DNA from: AP-15 sp035252905
GTDB taxonomy: Bacteria > Pseudomonadota > Alphaproteobacteria > ATCC43930 > CGMCC-115725
Assembly: GCA_035252905.1 (NCBI GenBank)
Contig: DATFCQ010000332.1
Span: 1-64,000, forward strand
Direction of reading: 5' to 3'
Length of the DNA: 64,000 bases
A program made the translations under genes and the position numbers. The stretch's first letter is position 1; the number at the start of each line of letters is the position of its first letter. Of this stretch, positions 57,845 to 64,000 are shown piece by piece. The notes under the pieces are model-generated. The model was given only the letters and a program-made list of their open reading frames with translations, ran no database searches and had not been told where the DNA came from.

Positions 57845-60298
57845 CTAGGCGAGCCGAGGTCTCGCCTGAGCCGGCGCGCGGCCGACACTGAGGATCGCAT
57901 TGATGAAGAGGGACGGCCGGCCCCACAGCGAGTTGAAGAAGATCGCGGTGACCGAGAGCGCCATCGCCGCCATCGCCCAGACGGGATGGACCAAACCGGT
58001 CGCCGCGAGCGGGATGCCGATGCCGTTGAAGGCGAAGGCGAGCATGACGTTCTGCACCATCTTGCGATAGCTCAGGCGGCTGATCTCGCGGGCCTTCAGG
58101 ATCAGATCGAGCCGAGGTCCTAAAATGATGATATCGGCCGATTCGATCGCGATATCGGTGCCGCTGCCCAGGGCGATCCCGACATCGGCCTGCATCAGCG
58201 CCGGCGCATCGTTGATGCCGTCGCCGACCATCGCCGCCTTGCCCCTTTTCTGTAGCCGGCGGACAATCTCGGCCTTGGCCCCAGGCAAGATGCCGGCATG
58301 GACTTCTTCGATGCCGAGATCGGTGGCAACCCGTTGCGCCGCGCGCTCGTTGTCGCCGGTGACCAGCACGGTCCTGAGGCCGGCCTTGCGCAGCGCGGCG
58401 ACCGTGTGGGCGGCGTCGGGCTTGAGGCTGTCGCCGAAAGCGAGAAGGCCGAGGGCGCTGCCGTTTCTGGCGACCGCGACGACCGTGCGCCCTTTTTCCT
58501 CCAACTCGACGATGCGCGCGGCGAGCGGGCCGAGAGCGGCGCCGCGCTCGCCGAGAAAGCGGGGGCTGCCGACCAGCACCTCGTCCCCGGCGATCCGGGC
58601 GACAACACCCCTGCCGGGGACGGCTTCAAAATCCTCGACCGCGGGCGGGAGGATGTTGCGCGCAAAAGCGGCCTTGACGACGGCCTCAGAGAGCGGATGC
58701 TCGGACGCGGATTCGGCCGCCGCGGCGAGCGCCAACAGCTCGTTCTCGCTTGTGCCCGCGGCCGCGATCTCGCGCAGCGCCGGCTTGCCCTCGGTCAGGG
58801 TCCCGGTCTTGTCCAGGGCAATCTGCGAGACGAGGCGATAGGTCTGAAAAGCCTCGCCGGTGCGCATCAGGATGCCCTCTTCGGCCGCCGCGCCGGCGCC
58901 GCGCACGATCGACAGCGGCGCCGAGATGCCGACCGCGCAGGGATAGCCCATCACCAGCACCGAAAGCGCCGCGAACACCGCGCGGCCGAGATCGGGATGC
59001 CCGGCGATGACGAACGGGCCGGCCATCCAGCCGACAAAGGCCAAGGCGGCTACAGCCAAGACCGCGGGCGTGTAGACGCGCAGGATGCGATCGACGAGAT
59101 GCAGGATGCCGGGCTTCAACGCGCGCGCATCCTCGACCTGACGCACGACACGCGCGAGGAAGCTGTCTTCGCCGACCGCCGCGACGCGGACCAGCAAGGT
59201 GCCGGTGCCGTTGATCGCGCCGCCAATGATCGCATCACCCTCACTTTTTTCGACCGGCAGCGGCTCGCCGGTGACAAGGGACTGATCGACGCCGGACCGG
59301 CCGGAGACGACGGTGCCGTCGACGGGCACGTGCTCGCCGGGGCGAATGCGCACGAGATCGCCGACGGCGACCTCCTCGACGCGGATCTCGACCTCGTGAT
59401 CGCCGCGCACGACGCGCGCCATGTCCGGCTGCAAGTCCAGCAGGCGCTTGACCGCCTGCGAGCTGCGCGTCTTGACGATCAGCGACAGCCATTCCGAGAA
59501 GATGTGATAGGTGCCGATCATCACCGCGACGGCAAAGAACGGCGCCGTCGGGTACCCGGGAGGGTGCAGCGCGAGGCCGATCACCCCGCCGACGATGCCG
59601 GCGAAGGCGCCGATCTCCAGCAGCACGTGCTGATTCAGAATGCCGCGCCGCAAGGCCTGCACCGCCATGGCGAGGATATGCCGGCCGACACCCAACACCA
59701 GCAACAGGGCCAATGCCCCGGTGAGCCATGGGGCGGCATCCGCCAGGTATCCGTTCAGATTGAGAGCGAGCAGGGCGAGCGCCATGACGGCGAGGCCGCC
59801 GGCGGCGCCGATCGCGGTCCACAATCCACTCGACCGCAACACCAGAAATACGAACCCGCCAAGGCTGAGGCAGACCAGCGCCGGCAGGAAACCGACCCAG
59901 CCCACACCGGGATCGGCGATGATCGGGATCGCTGCGACGCTGAGCGCGACGGCGGTGACAAAGCGCCTGCCCTCGCGCACGAGGTCGCGCTCCTCCTCCT
60001 CGAACGGGCGCAATTTGCGCGGGTCGTGCAGCGTGTAACCGATGTCGCGCAGCGTCCCCAGGATCGCCTCGGGGCGCGCGAGGCGAGGATCGTATTCGAC
60101 GAGCGCCTGCTCATGCGTCAGGCTGACCGCGACCCTGTCGACGCCGGGCAGCCGCCCCAGTGCCTTCTCGATCGTGCCGGTGCACAGCGAGCAGTGCAGC
60201 CCGCCGATGCGGGCGCAGATCTTTCTGCGATCCGGCCGGCTCGACGGCTCTTCCGACCACAGCCGGTCGGCGGTTTCAGACAAGGCTGCGGTGCTCAC
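57845..60298 (-). CDS. HMA-domain P1B ATPase with YPC membrane motif
   Basis: An 817-residue P-type ATPase. The N-terminal HMA domain has G-G-L-H-C-S-L-C-T (Cys36 and Cys39), seven to eight helices follow, and D-K-T-G-T lies near D496. The membrane metal motif is G-Y-P-C-A-V-G (about 452-454), a Tyr in place of the first Cys of C-P-C. GTG 60298 is chosen because GAGGAGG lies just before it; earlier starts add low-complexity sequence. It is placed beside Hg-type regulator, HMA peptide and merTP, so export of a soft metal (Hg, Cu, Cd, Zn) is inferred. Confidence 0.88.
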   Translation of the reverse strand: MSTAALSETADRLWSEEPSSRPDRRKICARIGGLHCSLCTGTIEKALGRLPGVDRVAVSLTHEQALVEYDPRLARPEAILGTLRDIGYTLHDPRKLRPFEEEERDLVREGRRFVTAVALSVAAIPIIADPGVGWVGFLPALVCLSLGGFVFLVLRSSGLWTAIGAAGGLAVMALALLALNLNGYLADAAPWLTGALALLLVLGVGRHILAMAVQALRRGILNQHVLLEIGAFAGIVGGVIGLALHPPGYPTAPFFAVAVMIGTYHIFSEWLSLIVKTRSSQAVKRLLDLQPDMARVVRGDHEVEIRVEEVAVGDLVRIRPGEHVPVDGTVVSGRSGVDQSLVTGEPLPVEKSEGDAIIGGAINGTGTLLVRVAAVGEDSFLARVVRQVEDARALKPGILHLVDRILRVYTPAVLAVAALAFVGWMAGPFVIAGHPDLGRAVFAALSVLVMGYPCAVGISAPLSIVRGAGAAAEEGILMRTGEAFQTYRLVSQIALDKTGTLTEGKPALREIAAAGTSENELLALAAAAESASEHPLSEAVVKAAFARNILPPAVEDFEAVPGRGVVARIAGDEVLVGSPRFLGERGAALGPLAARIVELEEKGRTVVAVARNGSALGLLAFGDSLKPDAAHTVAALRKAGLRTVLVTGDNERAAQRVATDLGIEEVHAGILPGAKAEIVRRLQKRGKAAMVGDGINDAPALMQADVGIALGSGTDIAIESADIIILGPRLDLILKAREISRLSYRKMVQNVMLAFAFNGIGIPLAATGLVHPVWAMAAMALSVTAIFFNSLWGRPSLFINAILSVGRAPAQARPRLA

Positions 60299-60420
60299 GG
60301 CGGCCTCCTCGTTGATGACCGCAGCCGCATGCGGTCCCCGTACCGGCATACGGTTCAAGGGGGTGCAAGGAATTTTTCGGACCAGCCGGCCGAGCCGCGA
60401 TGCGCGACCGCCGGGCGCGA

Positions 60421-60639
60421 TCACGGAGCGCAGCCGATCACCCGGAAACCCGCGCGCCCGATCGCAGCGACGAGCCGCTCCGCGCCCGTCTGTTCCGGGT
60501 CGTAAAGAAGGCGCGCCGCGCCGTTCTGATAACTGACGGCAACTGCCTTGACGCCGGGCTCGCGCTCGACGAGCGCCCTCAGCGTCGCGGCGCAGCCCTC
60601 GCAATGCATGCCCGCGATCTGCAAAGTCACCGATTCCAC
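60421..60639 (-). CDS. HMA-domain metallochaperone peptide (MerP/CopZ-like)
   Basis: A 72-residue cytoplasmic HMA protein without signal: G-M-H-C-E-G-C (Cys13, Cys16) followed by the ferredoxin-like fold (V-S-Y-Q-N-G-A-A-R-L-L-Y-D). It can carry Cu, Hg or Zn to the nearby ATPase. It overlaps the merR-like stop by 13 bases and lies 122 bases upstream of the ATPase start, so all three are probably one transcript. Confidence 0.85.
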   Translation of the reverse strand: MESVTLQIAGMHCEGCAATLRALVEREPGVKAVAVSYQNGAARLLYDPEQTGAERLVAAIGRAGFRVIGCAP

Positions 60640-61124
60640 AGCGTTCTCCCGTGCCGAGCGCCGCGCCCATTCGGCTCTCTCCGTCCTGGCGGAGCGGCGC
60701 TCTTCCCGATCGGGGCCGCGGCGGTTTCGGCGAGCCTGTCAAGGATCGAACAGGCCTCGATCCCGCCTTGTCCCGGGCAGCGGGCGATGACCGCTTCCAA
60801 GGCAGCGCCGATCTCTTGCAATTGCGCGATCTTGCCTCTGACCTCGCGAAGCTTGGCCGTGGCCTGCTCGCGGACCCCTGAGCAGTCGGCATTCGGGTCG
60901 GCCCTCAAGGCCAGCAATTCCGCGATCTCGCGCAGCGAAAAGCCGAGCTGCTGCGCCTGCCGGATGAAGTGGATGCGCTTGACGGCCTCCGTCGGATAAA
61001 TCCGGAAACCGGACCCTTCCGGCTTCGCCGGCTGTTCGATCAGACCGCGCCGCTCGTAGAAGCGGATCGTCTCGATCCCGACCCCGGCCTGGCGGGCGGC
61101 TTCTCCGATCGTCAGGTCTCTCAT
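60627..61124 (-). CDS. merR: MerR mercury-type activator/repressor
   Basis: A 165-residue MerR protein with helix-turn-helix I-G-E-A-A-R-Q-A-G-V-G-I-E-T-I-R-F-Y-E-R. The three Hg ligands of MerR are present as Cys81, Cys116 and Cys125 with the 35 and 9 spacing of Tn501 MerR (82/117/126). A Gly/Arg-rich tail follows. Two MerR-type promoters lie upstream, one for each direction. It is the first gene of the leftward unit with the HMA peptide and YPC ATPase. Confidence 0.9.
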   Translation of the reverse strand: MRDLTIGEAARQAGVGIETIRFYERRGLIEQPAKPEGSGFRIYPTEAVKRIHFIRQAQQLGFSLREIAELLALRADPNADCSGVREQATAKLREVRGKIAQLQEIGAALEAVIARCPGQGGIEACSILDRLAETAAAPIGKSAAPPGRREPNGRGARHGRTLWNR

Positions 61125-61143
61125 GGATTACCTCTCGGGCGGG

Positions 61144-61175
61144 AATATGGGGTCCGTACCACGGTACGGAGTCAA
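61144..61175 (-). promoter_or_regulatory. MerR-type promoter for merR, HMA peptide and ATPase
   Basis: On the minus strand a TTGACT -35 (61170-61175) and CATATT -10 (61144-61149) are 20 bases apart. The spacer carries a perfect dyad, CCGTACC-AC-GGTACGG (61154-61169). TTGACTCCGTAC is identical to the start of the classical mer promoter. Long spacer plus dyad is diagnostic of MerR control. Confidence 0.85.
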
Positions 61176-61209
61176 GATCCCCCGGCATTTTCGCAAGCCG
61201 CGGGCGGGG

Positions 61210-61236
61210 TTGATACCGGACTGTGGTACGGGGTGT
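61210..61236 (+). promoter_or_regulatory. Second MerR-type site for the rightward genes
   Basis: On the plus strand TTGATA (61210-61215) is followed by an imperfect dyad CCGGAC-TGTG-GTACGG (61216-61231), aligning base for base with the classical mer operator. The -10 box at the expected 19-base distance is weak (GTACCG). It would serve the GDCCVxC and CcdA-like genes. Confidence 0.6.
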
Positions 61237-61315
61237 ACCGCTGCCGCCTCGGTAAGCAGCGGAGAGATCGCAAGATCGACGCGGCATCTCCCCCGGCAGA
61301 GCGGAGGGACAGCGA

Positions 61316-61546
61316 ATGATTGCGCTTTTGTCGATGATCGCCTGCCCGCACTGTGGGTACTGGAAATCCGAGATGATGCCGACCGACGCCTGCCGGATCC
61401 TCTACGAATGCAAAGGCTGCGGCGCGGTGTTGCGGCCCGAACCCGGCGATTGCTGCGTGTTCTGCTCCTTCGGCTCGGTGCCGTGCCCGCCCGCGCAGCG
61501 GGAAGGCCGTGGATATGCCGCAACACCAAGGGAGAATGACGGGTGA
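61316..61546 (+). CDS. GDCCVxC-domain protein
   Basis: A 76-residue Cys-rich protein. C-P-H-C, C-K-G-C and the signature G-D-C-C-V-F-C-S-F-G followed by C-P-P-A-Q identify the family known as GDCCVxC domain-containing (seleno)proteins, small zinc-ribbon-like proteins often found in mercury-resistance loci. In some members the motif holds selenocysteine; here it is encoded by Cys codons only. ATG 61316 follows GGAGGGAC. It is coupled to the next gene by a GTGATG overlap. Confidence 0.85.
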   Translation: MIALLSMIACPHCGYWKSEMMPTDACRILYECKGCGAVLRPEPGDCCVFCSFGSVPCPPAQREGRGYAATPRENDG

Positions 61547-62271
61547 TGGAGCACCTTGGCACCTGGCTGGCGCAAGGGACGGCGATGTCGCTGCTGGCCG
61601 TCGCCGCGGTCGCGCTCGCCGGGCTTCTCGTCGGCCTCGCGCCGAGTTCGCTGCCGCTCTATTCGGTCGTCGCCGGCTATGTCGGCGGGCAGGCGGCGCG
61701 CCGGACAAGGGGGCTTCTGCAAGCGGCGGGCTTTGTCCTCGGTATGGCGACGGTCGATGCTGCGCTCGGGGCGCTGTTCGGCTTTCTCGGCTTCGCCGTA
61801 TTGCGAGCGGTCGCCGGCGCTCTCGCGCTGACCGATCTGCTGCTCGCGGCGCTTCTGCTCGTTCTGGGCCTCGCGCTGTTGCGCAAGATCCGCATCGTCG
61901 TGCCGGTCCTGCGGCCCAAGCCGCGGCAGGCCGCCTCGTTTGCTGCCGCCTATGCCCTGGGGGTCCCGTTCGGGCTTTCCGCCTGCCCGGCCTGCACGCC
62001 GATGACGCTGCCGATCCTCGGCGCCGCCGCGTCGACCGGAACGCCATGGCTCGGCGGCGTCCTGCTTTTTGTCTTCGGCCTGGCGCGAGGCGTGCCGCTG
62101 CTGGTGGTCGGCGGAGCGGCCGACATGGCAAGGCGAGTGCCGCGCGTCACGCTGTGGGTGCCGGCAATCGAACGCGCCGGCGGCGTGCTGTTTCTGATCG
62201 CTGCGCTCTATTTTCTTTACCAGAGCGGAGCGGCCGCCGGTTTGGTGCCGCCGCTGCAGGTCCTGCTGTAG
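61546..62271 (+). CDS. CcdA/DsbD-like membrane thiol protein
   Basis: A 241-residue membrane protein with six helices. The second half holds A-C-P-A-C-T-P-M-T-L-P-I-L-G, a C-P-x-C redox or metal site in a CcdA-like fold, while the first-helix Cys of CcdA is replaced (G-L-A-P-S-S-L-P-L). CcdA-like proteins near mer genes are thought to act in membrane thiol or Hg transfer. GTG 61543 or ATG 61546 can start it. It is downstream of and coupled to the GDCCVxC gene. Confidence 0.8.
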   Translation: MEHLGTWLAQGTAMSLLAVAAVALAGLLVGLAPSSLPLYSVVAGYVGGQAARRTRGLLQAAGFVLGMATVDAALGALFGFLGFAVLRAVAGALALTDLLLAALLLVLGLALLRKIRIVVPVLRPKPRQAASFAAAYALGVPFGLSACPACTPMTLPILGAAASTGTPWLGGVLLFVFGLARGVPLLVVGGAADMARRVPRVTLWVPAIERAGGVLFLIAALYFLYQSGAAAGLVPPLQVLL

Positions 62272-62275
62272 GCGG

Positions 62276-62560
62276 TCAGCGGATCACCTTCGAGGGATAG
62301 CCGGCCTCTGTCGTCGCCGCGGTCAGTGCGGCGGTCGTGGTCTTTGCGTCGTCATAGGTGACGGTGGCGGTCTTCTTGGCGAACGAGACGACGACCTTGC
62401 CGACGCCGGGGACGCGCGCGAGGCTCTTCTTGACGATGTAAGGGCAGGCGGAACAGAGCATGTGATCGACGGCGAGCGTCACCGTGCGCTCGGCGGCGGA
62501 GGCGACGACGCCGCTCAGAACCGCGACAATGACGAACAACGCGGCGACAATCCGGATCAT
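62276..62560 (-). CDS. merP: MerP periplasmic mercury-binding protein
   Basis: A 94-residue secreted HMA protein: signal ending S-A-A, then M-L-C-S-A-C-P (Cys36 and Cys39) and the fold end F-A-K-K-T-A-T-V-T-Y-D-D. Usual MerP has T-C-x-x-C-P, and the Cys pair is preserved here. MerP collects Hg(II) in the periplasm and passes it to MerT. It is 18 bases behind merT on the same strand and convergent with the CcdA-like gene. Confidence 0.9.
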   Translation of the reverse strand: MIRIVAALFVIVAVLSGVVASAAERTVTLAVDHMLCSACPYIVKKSLARVPGVGKVVVSFAKKTATVTYDDAKTTTAALTAATTEAGYPSKVIR

Positions 62561-62578
62561 CCGTTCCTCCGATCGGGA

Positions 62579-62983
62579 TCACACCCCGAGCAATGGCGGG
62601 GCGACATAGGGAAAGGCGATCGCCGCGAGCACGAGAACGGTCGCGGCCAACAGAGCCGATTTGATGATCCGCCGCGGCAGCGGGCGGGCGCAGGCTGCGC
62701 CAGCGCAGGCGATCCGCGGTTGTCGCAACACGCGGTAATACCCGGCGGCGAGAAAGCCCAGAGTGATCGCGATAAAGACGGGTTGATAGGGTTCGAGAGA
62801 GGTCAGATCGCCGATCCAGGCGCCGCTGATCCCGAGCGTGAACAGCACGAGCGGCAGGATGCAGCACGAGGAGGCCGCCACCGCCCCGAAGAGGCTGCCG
62901 GTGGCCGCGCCAAGGCCTGTTGGCGCTCCGCGATGCGAGACCGCCGGTGCCCGCTCGATCGTGCCGCCGATCTGCCCATCCAT
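62579..62983 (-). CDS. merT: MerT mercuric transport membrane protein
   Basis: A 134-residue protein with three helices. The first helix holds the vicinal Cys pair A-A-S-S-C-C-I-L-P-L, and the cytoplasmic loop has A-C-A-G-A-A-C-A-R-P. These two pairs are the Hg(II) relay of MerT. MerT imports Hg(II) for reduction by MerA; no merA lies in the window. ATG 62983 precedes the N-terminal polar segment. Confidence 0.9.
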   Translation of the reverse strand: MDGQIGGTIERAPAVSHRGAPTGLGAATGSLFGAVAASSCCILPLVLFTLGISGAWIGDLTSLEPYQPVFIAITLGFLAAGYYRVLRQPRIACAGAACARPLPRRIIKSALLAATVLVLAAIAFPYVAPPLLGV

Positions 62984-63107
62984 TAGATACGCCTTCTTTT
63001 TCGAGGCACTCTACCATGGCACTCTGCGTGCTGCTGGCTCAAGGGCTTCGCTCGTGACCTCGGCACGGGTAGTCCGAGGCACGATCGTGCAGCCCCTCGA
63101 TGCACGG

Positions 63108-64000
63108 TCAGCCGGAGAGCACTGGCTTCCGATGCTCATACCACCCGCGGGTACGCAGCACGATCCGCACCACGGAGAGCATGACCGGCACCTCGACCAG
63201 CACGCCAACGACGGTCGCGAGTGCCGCCCCCGACTGGAACCCGAACAGCGCGATCGCCGCGGCGACGGCCAGCTCGAAAAAATTCGAGGCGCCGATCAGG
63301 GCCGACGGGCAAGCGACGTTATGGGGTACGCCGAGCGCGCGGTTGAGAGCATAGGCAATGCCGGCATTGAAATAGACCTGGATGACGATCGGCACCGCGA
63401 GCAGCGCGATGACGAGCGGCTGGCGCACGATCTCTTTTCCCTGAAAGCCGAACAGCAGCACGAGCGTGGCCAGCAGCGCGATCAGGGAGACCGGCTGCAG
63501 CGCGCGCAGGGTGCGCGCCAGGGCTGCCGTGCCGCCGCGCGCGAGCAGCGAGCGGCGCCAGGCTTGCGCGGCGATCACCGGCACGACGATGTAGAGCGCG
63601 ACCGAGAGGAACAGCGTGTTCCAGGGCACCGTAATCGCGGAAAGACCCAGCAGCAGACCGACGATCGGCGCGAAGGCGAACACCATGATCGTGTCGTTGA
63701 GCGCGACCTGGCTCAGCGTGAAATTCGCATCGCCGTCCGTCAGGTTCGACCAGACGAAAACCATGGCCGTGCAGGGCGCCGCGGCCAGCAGGATCAGGCC
63801 GGCGATATAGCTGTCGATCTGCCCGGCCGGCAGCAGCGGGCGGAACAGCCAGCCGATAAACACCCAGCCGAGCAGCGCCATGCTGAACGGCTTGACCAGC
63901 CAATTGATGCCGACAGTGACGGCGATGCCGCGCCAGGCCTCGGCGACCCGGTGCAGCGCGCCGAAATCGACCTTGACCAGCATCGGCACGATCATCAGCC
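63108..64000 (-). CDS. acr3: Acr3 arsenite exporter (partial, runs off the right edge)
   Basis: At least 296 residues of an ACR3-family arsenite permease. It has ten-helix pattern with A-A-P-C-T-A-M-V-F-V-W-S (the conserved Cys of helix 4), A-L-N-D-T-I-M-V-F and G-A-S-N-F-F-E-L-A-V-A near the end. The frame is open to base 64000 and begins beyond it, since Acr3 proteins have about 50 more N-terminal residues. It exports As(III) from the cytoplasm and shows that the island continues to an arsenic locus. Confidence 0.92.
   Translation of the reverse strand, partial: LMIVPMLVKVDFGALHRVAEAWRGIAVTVGINWLVKPFSMALLGWVFIGWLFRPLLPAGQIDSYIAGLILLAAAPCTAMVFVWSNLTDGDANFTLSQVALNDTIMVFAFAPIVGLLLGLSAITVPWNTLFLSVALYIVVPVIAAQAWRRSLLARGGTAALARTLRALQPVSLIALLATLVLLFGFQGKEIVRQPLVIALLAVPIVIQVYFNAGIAYALNRALGVPHNVACPSALIGASNFFELAVAAAIALFGFQSGAALATVVGVLVEVPVMLSVVRIVLRTRGWYEHRKPVLSG

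Noticed and set aside
61316..61546. Possible selenocysteine (UGA) codon in the GDCCVxC protein
   Set aside because: The motif is encoded by ordinary Cys codons and the frame has no internal TGA before its stop.
63005..63025. Direct repeat GGCACTCT (63005-63012, 63018-63025) upstream of merT
   Set aside because: The spacing does not fit a MerR or ArsR operator and it could be chance; not strong enough to call a site.

Overview
The window is GC-rich, dense coding DNA that reads as a metal-resistance island of an alphaproteobacterium. The clues are the GC-rich codon use, an intergenic palindrome of the CCGGG-CTTGA-CCCGG type that recurs in alphaproteobacteria, an FetAB-type iron exporter, BBP2-like outer-membrane barrels and ISL3-type transposase debris. 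The species cannot be fixed from the sequence alone. No rRNA, tRNA or CRISPR array was seen.

Layout. 0-11 kb: a secreted beta-propeller with an outer-membrane protein, a frameshifted split chromate transporter, an ATP-grasp-like protein, fetAB, then debris (ISL3 and MFS fragments) around an OsmC gene. Next comes a Ni/Co-like module of a CDF exporter, an RcnR-type repressor and an atypical P1B ATPase, closed by a second ISL3 fragment. 11-18 kb: periplasmic and outer-membrane proteins and a minus-strand cop operon (copA multicopper oxidase, copB, cytochrome c). 18-23.5 kb: a Cu+ ATPase divergent from csoR, and a PadR regulator divergent from a second multicopper oxidase. 23.5-29.5 kb: membrane hydroxylase, rhodanese fusion, methyltransferase, outer-membrane barrel, PDZ aspartyl protease. 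29.5-37 kb: a cusCBA operon. 38-41 kb: an unknown lipoprotein-like gene and a decayed DUF4159 gene. 41-45.3 kb: a CtaG/CcdA/SCO/thioredoxin copper-redox operon. 46-55.5 kb: a long plus-strand set with Met-rich proteins, peroxiredoxin, DUF411 protein, a third multicopper oxidase, cytochrome c, a flavoprotein and a ZIP transporter. 55.5-57.6 kb: two CDF-type transporters under a ZntR/CadR-like MerR. 57.8-64 kb: an HMA-YPC P-type ATPase, an HMA peptide, an Hg-type MerR, a GDCCVxC protein, a CcdA-like protein, MerP, MerT and a truncated Acr3 arsenite exporter.

How it fits together. Cytoplasmic Cu+ would be pumped out by the CopA-type ATPase under CsoR, oxidised in the periplasm by three multicopper oxidases, and moved across the outer membrane by CusCBA. 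Thioredoxin-like, SCO, DUF411 and Met-rich proteins would chaperone or reduce periplasmic copper. The most striking pattern is that each of the four large copper/redox operons begins with a small secreted Cys-rich protein of about 117-124 residues ending in a P-D-x-x-P-P-like motif. Each of these is followed by a gap of 160-195 nt before the first structural gene. They look like a family of copper-responsive leader ORFs. A second recurring element is a pair of very short single-helix membrane proteins that share an A-L-x-K-Y-x-F end.
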